Source: Apoderus coryli (lineage: Eukaryota > Arthropoda > Insecta > Coleoptera > Attelabidae). From it: a stretch of 64,000 nt of DNA. Both the position numbers and the translations under genes were made by a program. Where the stretch lies: positions 18,600,001 through 18,664,000 of the forward strand of contig OU452204.1 of NCBI GenBank assembly GCA_911728435.2, given 5' to 3'. The notes under the pieces are model-generated. The model was not told where the DNA came from and ran no database searches. It was given only the letters and a program-made list of their open reading frames with translations. Shown piece after piece: positions 35,366 through 47,700 of this stretch (the stretch's first letter is position 1; each line of letters begins with the position of its first letter).

Positions 35366-35466
35366 ATGAACAATCAGGGAGGACATGTGTGTGCTGCAAA
35401 ATGTTGTCCCAATAAGCGGTACACTTGCTCTAAACATTGTTTTCGCTTCCCCACAGATCCTGTTAG
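35366..35466 (+). CDS. THAP-type zinc finger first exon (orphan)
   Basis: The ATG opens a 33-codon exon with CAAKCCPNKRYTCSKHCFRF then PTDPVR, ending at a consensus donor AG|GTGAGT. The spacing C-x4-C-x13-FxFP fits the N-terminal half of a C2CH THAP DNA-binding domain, found in P-element transposases and host THAP proteins. No following exon with the remaining Cys/His was found. It may be the first exon of a P-like transposase relic or of a host THAP gene. A related exon lies at 48799. Confidence 0.55.
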
Positions 35467-35689
35467 GTGAGTAATAAGTAAAAATAAAGATGAATACTAG
35501 ACAATTTTACGTTTATAACAACTATTTGTATAACCGTAAAATTTATATTACGAAATGGCAGTATCTAATATGTTTTTAAACTAAATGAAAGTAAGACATA
35601 AACATCAACAAGTGGTCTCGTGGCCAGATAGCATGATAACGCAATCAGCTAGGCGTTATATTATTGACAATATATATATTGCCCTTGTT

Positions 35690-36080
35690 TGACTAAAATT
35701 GCTGAGAACAGGATTCAGTTGATGCAGAATTCAGGCACACGGCTTGTATGTGGAATTCGTAGGGGTGAAAGAGGCTAGCAATAAGATCAAGGAAATCGGC
35801 TGGTTAAGAATGAAACAACGTCGGATTTTCATTCACTAATTTTGATTAATAAAAATCATCAGATGGAAATAGGCGGAATACTTATATGAAAGATTGAAGT
35901 TCCGGGGATCGGTGTATGATGTGAATATTCCTCATAAAACTGTCATTACGCCACCGCTAGACTCAACATCAATCTTTGAGCGGTCATTTTCCTATACGGT
36001 TTAAAAATATTACAACGTTCTACCGGAGAATATAATAAGTTTACAGGGGTTTTCGTTTAAGAGCGGTGTCTGACACGTAA
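35690..36080 (+). mobile_element. LINE C-terminal fragment
   Basis: Broken translation gives LMQNSGTRLVCGIRRGER, EIGWLRMKQRR, FERSFSYTVKYYNVLPENI and LQGFSFKSGV. This is the C-terminal region of R1/CR1-like reverse transcriptase proteins. Several frame changes. Confidence 0.65.
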
Positions 36081-36147
36081 TAGAACAAATTCATTTGTAA
36101 ACATAAGCTACCTACTTAATTTGGCCAGCGATCTAAAACTATTTTCA

Positions 36148-36312
36148 GACACTAGAGTACCACAATAATAGGTTTGTTCCAGCATTATATTTGTTCAAGG
36201 TTGCAGGAAAAATTGAAACAGTATTTGTTTTAAATAAGTTTAATTCCCGTATAACTTTATATTAATTTGTCAGTATTAAAATTACAATTAAGTAATTACA
36301 TTGTTACTTATA
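36148..36312. repeat. Direct repeat, copy 2
   Basis: Second copy of the 34938-35104 repeat, 1,210 bp downstream in the same orientation. Confidence 0.85.
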
Positions 36313-37183
36313 GGTACAATATTTGAAATTCTGTCGGTTAGTTGTAACTTAAATCTATTCACAGAGCTTCAATAAAGCTATTTCAATTTGGTTTCCAATA
36401 AACTGTACATATATACATGGTTTCCAAACAAGCTAAGGAAAAGTTGTTATGCTATAGGATTCAAATTCGACATATAAATTCCCTTGACAACTAAGTAGGT
36501 ATGTCTTTTTTAGTCCCTTATGTCTAAGTTGCATTGAAAAATGACTAGTACTTCAGTAAACTACTATTAATATAATACAACAATATTTTACAATACTTCT
36601 ATAAAATTTATTTAAAAAAATGCACATGCAAGTTGGCTTTTTGCGAAGAACGGATATCTTTATTATAATTAACTCGTCATTGGAGTTAAGGCTGCCTCAA
36701 AAATTGTCCCAAGACTCTAGTTTCAAAGATATTATACATTTTGCTTCGCCAGACTACATATTATATGTTTATTCATAATATTTATAGTTATATCACTCTT
36801 ATAAAAACGTATTATTAACATCTTTTCCAATACTGACATTGGTGTTTCCATTGACAAATTTAAATGATGTCATTCGAACTTGGACTGTTCCAGTACCGAC
36901 GCTGTTGTGTGTCCTGGACCTGGGAAAGTTGTTTCGCAATATATCTCGTTTCCATGGACAAAATAACCATTTTGTTGCTTGCAGCATTCTCTTTTTACCA
37001 TCCTGCAAGAATTGTAATAGTGATTTAGCATTATTCTATTATAATATTGAATGTTCAGAAATTAATGTGAACGCTAAAATACGTAGAAGTATGCGTACTT
37101 ATGCTTAGTTCAGAAATTATTTTAAGTAGACTCGTGTTTAGATTGATTAATATTTAAACTAACATAAAGACAATGCTAACATA
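36313..37183. other. Unassigned spacer
   Basis: No recognisable gene. Overlapping ORFs at 36799-37108 on both strands show no known motif. Confidence 0.4.
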
Positions 37184-37816
37184 AGGGTTATTCTTTCGTA
37201 CTGAACTAAGTGAACAATCTGAAAATTGTCAGTTCATTCACGATTGTGCGTATTCTTTCGACATCGGTCACTTCTACCAAACTGATTAAAGTTCCTACCC
37301 CCCTTGCCCCTTACTGATCAACCTCTTGGTACCGGTTAGTTCGTTCAGTTGACAGTTAACCTCTAAAATATAGTATATATATATATATAAACAAACAAAG
37401 ATATTCAACTAAGTTGACAGAGTATAGTATATCACCGATATACAAAGAAAAATGAAATAAACTAACTTGTACGAATCAAAAAAAAAAATCAAAAAAATCT
37501 CCAAAAAAAAATCAATATAAAATATATATATATATATATATATATATAGTATTGAATATTGAGAGATAATTGGAATATGATTTCGAATCAAACCAATAAA
37601 TTGTAAAAGTTTAAATCATGGATAATAATATCATGGAAGAAATAATTTTCCAGTTTTCAGAGCAGATTTGGTTGTTTTCACAAGTTTTCGAGGTTAAGTG
37701 AAAGACAATCACAAAAAGATGATCTTTCGGTTTCGCCAAATATTCAGTTCAGTATAATCACATTCAGTTTAATCACATTCACTTGTGCAGATCAATCACT
37801 ACGAAAGAATAACCCT
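37184..37816. mobile_element. 633-bp MITE-like element
   Basis: Ends are AGGGTTATTCTTTCGTA on the left and its reverse complement on the right (37800-37816). The interior includes a TA dinucleotide run and A-rich runs (37370-37550). A second, shorter copy starts at 39375. No coding potential and no clear target duplication. Confidence 0.75.
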
Positions 37817-38829
37817 ATTAATATTTGTCAGTTGATTCTTCAATTGCTTTCAGCCAATCAGAAGTCTCCTTTTTATTTAGCGTTATACGTTATTTATCAC
37901 GTTATTCGCAAATAATTACCGTGGCCCGCTATTCAAATAGCGTTACGGTAATTTCTGCGCATGCGGCCTAGACACCAATCCGAAACTTAACGTCACACTA
38001 TTTTAACGTGAGTTATGCAAAGATCTGTATTAAGAAATGTAAATGGAATAGAGTTGTGGTTATCGCAAATAGCAAATATACATCGCATATAGCAAAACAA
38101 CTGCCTATTTTAAGTTTCTGTGTTTGCAACTGCATTCTTAGCATCAGAGGAACGAATGGTCAGCACATTTTGGTTTTCTACTGGATTGTACTCAATCACA
38201 ACATTCAATAGTTATCGATAGTTGAAGATTTGGCTGTCGCACACAATTATTGTTTCCCAACATTGTTCTGAGAATTGAGGAAAAATAATTCCCAAAAGAA
38301 AAAGAGGATTAAAGAAAATCGTACCTGATACCCTGTATTTTTTCTAATTCTACGAACGAAAATTAACTATTTAAACGACCGGAAAGTTCATTTACATTTA
38401 AACCACATTCTTATTAAAAGCAGAAAGAAACGTAGAATTACTCCCAAGTTGTATTCCACGTAACCGCTATCATCTCAGTTTAAGCTTCGCATTTACATTT
38501 AGTGCAAAATATATCAGATGAATCATTATAAATAGGACAAACCTTAGAGTGCAATTTTAGACTTCTGGAAATAAAATAGACGCGATTTTGTGAATATGAA
38601 ATGCAACCCGCTTCAAAATGCTAGTGCCTCAACGACAGTAAGACGTCCAGTTTGGCAATATGAGTTTCAACTCCGATATAAATGTATTATTCCTCATATA
38701 TATGGACCGAATAACCCAGGTATTGTATAAATAATCAACGGAGAGCCTTTAAAAATCTTTAAATAATCCTAAACCAATAGTGAGAAACAGAGTTCAAAGT
38801 GATACAAAAAGCATCCAAATCTAGATGCA

Positions 38830-39140
38830 GCGAACTATACCCCAGCCCAATATTAGAGTATGCAAACATCATATGATTGATTTCCCTACTTCATCAAAAA
38901 TATAGAAGCACTAGAAAGAGTGCAACGAACATTTACAAAGCTCATCAAAATCTGCCATACAAGGATCGCCGTGAAATCTTCAATTTCACAACACTCTATG
39001 ATATTTGGATTAGGACGGGACTTAAATCAAACATAATATAAAGCTTTGAGTGGATATTTACCATTGACTTGGATCTGTATCATGTCAGCAGAAATCCTAA
39101 AAGAAGCAAAGGTGTTCGAGGCTTACCCGTAGAAACGGCA
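38830..39140 (+). mobile_element. LINE fragment related to 19203-20812
   Basis: Degraded translation gives ILEYANII, LPYKDRREIFNFTTLYDI and DLDLYHVSRNP. These match the [27 protein letters not shown] and [10 protein letters not shown] segments of the 19-kb LINE. Confidence 0.65.
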
Positions 39141-39374
39141 ATGTTGGGGCGAATACGAATCCTGAATACTGTATTCTAAATTGTATTAGAATACCGCTGT
39201 ATTCGAATTCATTTAAATATGAATACTTTTTGAATATTCCAAGTAAAAAAAACACAAATATGCCATTTTATGCTTGATTTTTATTTACGTACGTAAGCTA
39301 TAAAAATATATAAAAAAATTAAAATACTTGAGTAACTAAATTAAAACTAAAAATATCATTTTTTGATACACAAT

Positions 39375-39792
39375 AGGGTTATTCTTTCGTACTGAACTAA
39401 GTGAACAATCTGAAAATTGTCACTTCATTCACGATTGTGCGTATTCTTTCGACATCGGTCACTTCTACCAAACTGATTAAAATTCCTACCCCCTTACCGC
39501 TTACTGATCAACCACCAAGTACCGGTTAGTTCGTTCAGTTAACAGTTAACCTCTAAAAGTATTGAATATTGAGAGATAATAATTGGCATATGATTTCGAA
39601 TCAAACCAATAAATTGTAAAAGTTTAAAACATGGATAATAATATCATGGAAGAAATAATTTTCCAGTTTTCAGAGCAGATTTGGTTGTTTTCACAAAAAA
39701 GATGATCTTTCGGTTTCGCCAAATATTCAGTTCAGTATAATCACTAATCACATTCAGTTTAATCACATTCACTTGTTCAGATCAGTCACTAC
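39375..39792. mobile_element. Second copy of the 37184 MITE, right end lost
   Basis: Begins AGGGTTATTCTTTCGTAC like the 37-kb copy and follows it closely, but lacks the TA/A-rich interior and ends at CACTACG without the terminal AAAGAATAACCCT. It lies inside an AT-rich block bounded by GAATAC-rich sequence (39140-39240 and 40020-40115), perhaps an older element. Confidence 0.7.
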
Positions 39793-40479
39793 GCCTAGTG
39801 TCAGAGTGCAGTTAGATAAAATAATTGTTTAATGAAAAAACATTCTTTGATTTTTATTTGTTAAAGTTGGTACTTAGTTAGTACCTACTTATTGTAAATA
39901 GAACGTAAAATGAAATACTTTGGTATATTGGAGATTTATTAGAGCACACTAGCACATTAACGGTATAAGTAAGTACAAAATAATTTGTTTAGCAAAAAAC
40001 ATAATAACATAAAACGTTATTCAGAATCCAGAAACCGAATACTGATCAAAAAAGTATTCACTCGAATACTAAATATTAAATACACAAATGTATTCGAATA
40101 GTAATCAGATATCTACATTTTAACTAAACATTCTCGAGTTGAGAGAAAGATTATTTCATGAGAACATATTTCGAGAGAAACACGCAATTTTCGTGTTTTT
40201 GAAATGTTCACTTCTATATCAACTATTAGGAGAACGCTTCCTCTTGGTCCAGAGTAAGAGAAAGGACATCATATCGAGAGAAACATGCGCTGGTGACAGT
40301 ATTTGGGGGTTATGTTTGTTATTTTGAATTATTTATGGTAAGTAAATTGCTATATGATTTTGTATAAATTCAACTAAGATAGTTTTTTGCACGTTGTTTG
40401 CCGGTGCTTTTCTTTTCTTATCTACAGTGTCACCAGTGATTACGGCTTCCATTTTTATTATAACCAATTAAAATTACTA

Positions 40480-40742
40480 ATGTATTATGTACATGTAGAT
40501 GATACGTGTTTACATGTGTCTACTGTTGTGTATCCTATTGTGCTTAAATGCAGGCTGATATTTGTAGATGGGCAACGACTATGGTACTCTAACGAGCTCA
40601 TAACAAGAGCGAAACGAATTCGTCAGTATCTGTCGACCCATGCCTCCGTCTGGTTCTATTGAATTAGACTGGGGCCCTGCTAAATTAAACAAAATTCCTT
40701 GTGTAGGTAAAACCAGCATTTTAGTCCGCTTTGCCATTAAAT
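40480..40742. mobile_element. Single arm of the 18.2-kb foldback family
   Basis: Close match to 18590-18860 with the same conserved ORF ([20 protein letters not shown], stop at 40662) and the end GTAAAACCAGCATTTTAGTC. Only one arm is present. Confidence 0.75.
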
Positions 40743-41701
40743 TATGTTTTATTTATTACTAATAATATTCCCACTGGGCCATACAAGAACTGCGTTCAAA
40801 TAATAAAATGAGCCAAAAATAATGTTCATTTATTATAATAAAAAAAAACCAAATTTGACAATTTTAACATAACAACAACTATTGTGCCAAAAACCTGTAA
40901 ATGCGCAAAGAAAGTAGATTAAATGTCACTCTGAAATGTGGCAACAGTGCCTAGAATCTTCCACGATCCACTTCGTTTCGTGAATACCACAGCAAGTTGT
41001 CAAAAGAACAATCATAGGATGTGAACCATCCTTTCTCTTGAAGTGAGCACTCCCTTCTATTGACCTCGATAATAGACCTCCTGGACATCATGTATATAAA
41101 TTGTAATTCCTATGCTTTTAAAACTTCTATCTCTGAAATTTAAAGGGCGACAATGGTTGATAATTCAATTATTATAGAAAGAGTTTTAGCATAATTGCCT
41201 AAAAGCTTTCAAAATTAATTCTTATAACAATTATTAAAAAATATGTACGTGGAATTCGAGGCGCATCATTTCGAAAACCTAAAGAGATACAAGCTCGGTT
41301 ATACTGGAGCAAAATTGCGTAGGTATTGATGAGCCAATTTGCCATTTCTAAAGTTGTAAGATTCCGATTAGTTCCGGAGATGTGCGGAAAAAACCGAAAT
41401 TTTAGTAAATCGTATTATTTTTTTCTGGCTTCATTTACGATCGAATTTTAAAATAAATTGCACATTTACATTGTCACTTTTTCTGCTCTATCTAATGATT
41501 AACTTTTGGTATCTGACGTTTCATCTTTGAGCACCCATCATCAACTTTGTTTTACTTACTACTAGTTTTTGGTTGTAATCGCTTTTGCTCACCCTGTACA
41601 ACATATTGCTAATAAAATGTTTCTGATAGTGATTAAAATTTAATTGTTTTGCTATCAAAACTTACCGAATAAATCCAATAACCAACCATAGTTTCGCTTA
41701 C

Positions 41702-44700
41702 CTTAATTTCTTTCATTCGTATACTGTAGATAATTGGATTTAACAACATTTTTAAGATGACCAACATGTTTTCGAATAGTCTAAACACCATTATGATGTT
41801 TGTGTAGTTACAGTTGAGGTCTATAAGTTCTTCACCTGCAAAACATATCAAAAATCTGTCCCAAATAGTTCAAGGTTATATTTATAAAGAATTAAGGCGG
41901 GTTTAGCCAACTAATAATGGATAGTGCATAATGCATAAAGAATAATGCTCAATACATAGTGCATAATCGATAATTCACAACAAAATATAGGTGTTTATCC
42001 AACTCATAACTTTTATGCATAAAGCGAAAAGTGACAATTTGTTATGAGCCCGGCTCTGTACGTTTATCATATTATTATACATTATATTATGTAGTCTCTT
42101 TTTGTATAACCTTTCCCACAATATCTTGTTTTGTTGTACTGTTATCGTATATTTAAGTTTATCTTCAAACATAATATTTATTAAATCATAAAACCCTCAA
42201 TGATAAACATGCATAAACAAGAGTTCTTAGATTACCACTTAATAAGGTTATCTGTTTGTACAGGAATTGTTTTATGAGTCATATTTCTTATTTTTGATGC
42301 AAACTGCTTTCAATCTCTGATAGTCTTTATCCTTTTTTTTTTAGAACCATTAGTTACAGCTTATATTTTGTTACCCAATGAGATAAACGTCTTTCCTTCT
42401 TTTGCCAAATATAACTCCACCCCTATTTCTGCTGTTAGTTTCTAAGTTAATTGGTAGTTTCAGATTGTATAGTTAGTCATAATCCTAAAGTTGTAGTAAA
42501 AGGTTGTAATCAAATAGTCGGAAGACACTTCCTTACAATAAAAGTTATAAGTATCTTAAAAGTATTTTTTATTTTAATCTTGTGATTAGAAGGAAGCAAG
42601 TAACATTTTTAAAGTACCTTTCTTCAATCACAACAAATTGACTAGACAGCAGGTTAACCTATTACCATTGTCTTTAAAGATAATGCTTTTACTTTGTGTT
42701 GGACTTATTTATGTTTTAATAGCTTTCAAATTAAAAATTCTGTTAATTATCACATTTTCAATTATTATTTAGTTTATTTTGTAAATTGAGGTTATGTAAG
42801 TGTTTTTAATTTATTTGCGGCGCATGCGTAGTGATATTTTTTGCATAATTTAGTGCATAAAGTTGAAAGTTCCCAACCTTATGCATTATGCATTATGAAC
42901 GAAAATTATGAATTATACACTATTCGTTGTATAAACAGGTACATGTAAATGCCATGTTTTAAAAATTATCCATTATGCACTAAAATTATGCATTATGCAT
43001 TATTAGTTGGCTAAACCCGCCTTTAGAAAGAATAAATAACAAATATTTTTGAACATTTTAAATATGACTTTGTCTACAAGAACTTTATTGTAATTATTTT
43101 ATGACAATAAAGTAAAGTATGAATCAATACGAAAAAAGGGAGTGAGGATGTTAGAAGTGTACAATAAATCCTATACAATGATCAGTATAGTTTGATGATA
43201 TCGTGTAGCGGAATACCTACCTTGTATATAGCAGCCGACAGGACACGTGAGAATGTAGAACAATAACGCCGGAGACCATCCAACGAAACACGAACCGAGT
43301 ATTAAAAGTGTTGTGTAAATAGCGCGCACATTTCCTTCTAGTTGTTTTTTCTCTTTGTGAAGTTTTTGGCTGCCAGTGGAACATGGTGTTGTGACGCTTC
43401 GGCCTTTACTGCGACTACTTCCGCTTCGCGCTAATGTGTTCCATCTGTAACAAAAGATACATCCAATATACATTGCCATGATTCACGTCAATATCTTTCG
43501 AATCATTTATATTACTCGAGCAAATTTGTTGCCACCACTTATTGTTGCAGATTTATAATTAACCTATTTTGAGTTGTTTTTTGCTATTGAGATTCCACTG
43601 TATTTGAAATATGGGAAAGACCTTTTTGAAAGCGGTTTTTTGTAAATTTACTAGAGTATTTGTTTCTTATGGATCACCCTGTATGTTTTTTTCTTTTTGA
43701 GGTCCGTAAAAGCCTCTTTTTAAAAATATACACACACCGGCAAAATTAGCCGAACGGCTAAAATTTATTCTTAAGTTTTTGGAGCCATCTGTGGAGCGAA
43801 CGAATGAAAGTAGAAATGAATTGATAATGGCAAATTACACATTGATATTTTCTGAGTAATTTGGAATTTTATTCACCCTGAAAACTTGCTTATTAAGGAA
43901 GTTACAACGTTTTGTTAAAAATTCCGAGTTTTTTTACAGAATTCTGCAAAAAAGTCAGAGTGATAAAAAATTCCGAGGTTTTTTACGGAATTCTGAAAAA
44001 AGTCAGAATTATAAAAAATCTAACTTTTTTACAGAATTCTGTAAAAAAGTCAGAATGATAAAACATTTCGAGGTTTTTTACAGAATTCTGCAAAATAGTC
44101 AGAATTATACAAATATCTGAGTTTTTTGCCAGAATTCTATAAAAAATGTCAGAATTGAAAATTCCGAGGTTTTTACAAAATTCTACAAAGAAGAATAATA
44201 AAAAATTCTTTAAAAAAAGTCAGATTGATAAAAAATGTCAAGGTTTTTACAGAATTCTGTAAAAAAGTCAGATTGATACAAAATTCCGAGGTTTTTACAA
44301 AATTCTACAAAGAAGAATAATAAAGAATTCTTTAAAAAAAGTCAGATTGATAAAAAATGTCAAGGTTTTTACAGAATTCTGTAAAAAAGTCAGATTGATA
44401 AAAAATTCTGTAAAAAAGTCTGAATTGATAAATTCCGAATTTTATCAGAATTTTGTAAAAAGACAGAATTGAAAACAGAATGGAAAAATTGCCAGTTTTT
44501 TACAGTATTCCACAAAAAAGTCAGAATGATAAAAAATTCCAAGGTTTTTTACAGAATTCTGCAAAATAGTCAGAATTATACAAATATCCGAGTTTTTCCC
44601 AGAATTCTATAAAAAATGTTAGAATTGAAAAATTCCGAGGTTTTTACAAAATTCTACAAAAAAAATCAGAATAATAAAGAATTCTTTAAAAAAAGTCAGA

Positions 44701-47700
44701 TTGATAAAAAATGTCATGCTTTTTACAGAATTCTGTAAAAAAGTCAGATTGATAAATTCCGAATTTTATCAGAATTTTGTAAAAAGACAGAATTGAAAAC
44801 AGATTGGAAAAATTGCTAGTTTTTTACAGTATTCTACAAAAAAGTCAGAATGAAATTCTTAAAAAAAATCAGAATGATAAAAAAAATCAAGGTTTTTTCT
44901 GCAAAAAAGTCAAATTGATAAAAAATCCTGTAAAAAAGTTCGAATTGAAAAATTCCGAGTTTATTGTACAGAATTCTGTTAAAAAGTTAGAATGACAAAA
45001 AAAGATGTAACAAAAGTCTGAATTGAAAAATTCCGAATTTTTACAGAATTCTGTAAAAAAGACAGAATTGAAAAACTGTGAGATTTTTACAGTATTTTAA
45101 AAAAAAGTCAGAATGAAAAAAAATCTTAAAAAAAATCAGAATGATAAAAAATTTCAAGGTTTTTTTCTGCAAAAAAGTCAAATTGATGAAAAATTCTGTA
45201 AAAAAAGTCAGAATTGAAAAATTCCGAGTTTATTGTACAGAATTCTGTTAAATAGTTAGAATGACAAAAAACTCTGTAAAAAAAGTCTGAATTGAAAAAC
45301 TGCGAGATTTTTACAGTATTCTAAAAAAAAAGTCAGAATGAAAAAAAATCTTAAAAAAAGTCAGAATGATAAAAAATTTCAAGTTAAATAGTCAGAATGA
45401 CAAAAAACTCTGTAAAAAAAGTCTGAATTGAAAAATTGCGAGATTTTTACAGTATTCTACAAAAAAGTCAGAATGAAAAAATTTCTTAAAAAAAAGTCAG
45501 AATGATACAAAATTTCAAGGTTTTTGTTTCTGCAAAAAAGTCAAATTGATAAAAAATCCTGTAAAAAAGTCATAATTGAAAAATTCCGAGTTTATTTATT
45601 GTACAGAATTCTGTTAAAAATGTCAGGATCATAAAAAATTCCGAGTTTTTTTTACATAATTCTGCAAGAAAGTCAGAATGATAAAAACTCTGTCAAAAAA
45701 TGTCTGAATTGAAAAATTCCGAGTTTTTTAGAATTCCGAGTTTTTTGTATTTTACAAAAAAGTCAAAATTAATAAAATTCTTAAAAAAAAGTTAGATTGA
45801 TAAAAAATGTCAAGGTTTTTTTTCTGCAAAAAAGTCAAATTGATAAAAAATCCGAGTTTTTTACAGTATTCTACAAAAAAGTCAGAATGAATAAAATTCT
45901 TAAAAAAAAGTCAGATTGATAAAAAATTTCAAGGTTTTTTTTCTGCAAAAAAGTCAAATTGATCAAAAAATCCTGTAAAGAAAGTCATTATTGAAAAATT
46001 CCGAATTCTGTTAAAAATGTCAAAATCATAAAAAATCCTGAGTTTTTTTACAGAATGATAAAAAAGTCTAAATTAAAAAATTCCGAGTTTTTACAGAATT
46101 CTGTAAAAAAGACAGAACTGAAAAATTGCTAGTTTTTCTACAGAATTCTGTAAAAAAAAGTCAGAATGATAAAGAATTCAGAGGTTTTTTTACAGAATTC
46201 TGACTTTTTTGCAGAACTCTGTAAAAAACCTCGTAATTCTTTATTACAATATGTAAAAAACTCGGATATTTTAATTCTAACCTTTTTTACAGAATTCCGA
46301 GGTTTTTTGCAGAATTCTGCAAAAAAAAATAAAATATGATAAAATATTCCGACTGTTTGTTAAAGAATTCTGTAAAAAAAGTTAGAATTGAAAATTTCCG
46401 AGTTTTTTACAGATTTTTGTAATAAAAAGTTCCGAGGATTTTTACAGAATTCTGCAAAACAGTTAGAATGATACAATCCAACGTTTTACAGAATTTTGTA
46501 AAAAAAAAAATCAAGAATTGAAAAATTCCGAGTTTGTTTTACAGAATTTTGCAATAAAAAATTCCGAGGGTTTTTACAGAATTCTGCAAGAAAAGAGAAG
46601 AATGATAAAAAACCGACTTTGTTACAGAATTTGATAAAAGTCAAGAAATATTTTTTTATAATTCTGACTTTTTTTCGGAATTCTGTCTTTACAGTTTCTT
46701 TAAACTGGGAATTTGTTATCATTCTCACTGCACAAAAAAATCGGAATTTTTCAATTCTGTAAAAAACCTCAAATTTTTTTTTTATCATTATTTAGTTTCT
46801 TTGGAGAATTCTGCAAAAAACCTCCGATTTTTTTATCATTCTGACTTTTTCGCAGAATTCTGACTTTTTTTGCAGAATTCCGTAAAGAAACTCGGAGGTT
46901 TATATCATTCCAATTTTTTATGCAGAATTCTGTAAAGAAACTCGGAATTTTGTATCATTCTAAATATACAAAAGATTTTATATTTTTATATATTTATATT
47001 GAAAAATTCCGAGGTTTTTTACAGAGTTCAGCAAAAGAAGTCAGAATGATAAAAGACTCTGTAAATAAAGTCTGAATTGAAAAATTCCGAGTTTTTACAG
47101 AATTCTGTAAAAAAGACAGAATTGAAAAATTGCGAGATTTTTACAGTAGGTATTCTACATAAAAGTCAGAATGAAAAAAATTCTCAAAAAAAAGTCAGAA
47201 TGACACAAAAGTTCAAGGTTTTTTTTTCTGCAAAAAAGTCAAATTGATAAAAAATCCTCTAAAAAAAGTCAGTATTGAAAAATTCTGAATTCTGTTAAAA
47301 ATGTCAAAATCACAAAAAATCCTGAGTTTTTTACAGAATTCTGCAAAAAAGTCAGAATGATAAAAACTGTAAAAAAAGTCTGAATTAAAAAATTCCGAGT
47401 TTTTACAGAATTCTGTAAAAAAAGTCAGAATGATACAAAATTCAAAGGTTTTTTACAAAATTCTGACTTTTTTTGCAGAGCTCTGTAAAAAACCTCGTAA
47501 TTTTTTATTACATATATGTAAAAAACTCGGATATTTTTAATTCTTAAACTTTTTTTACAGAATTCCAAGGTTTTTTGCAGAATTCTACAAAAAAAATAAA
47601 ATATGATAAAATATTCCTACTATTTGTTAAAGAATTCTGTAAAAAAAGTTAGAATTGAAAAATTAGTTTTTTACAGAAATAAATAGTTCCAAGTTGTTTT

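Noticed and set aside
36799..37108. Overlapping ORFs on both strands
   Set aside because: Neither shows a domain, signal peptide or splice-supported neighbour.
44804..46788. ORFs within the satellite array (44804-44995 plus, 46788-46486 minus)
   Set aside because: Both translate repeat units (K/N/F-rich) and have no conserved motif.
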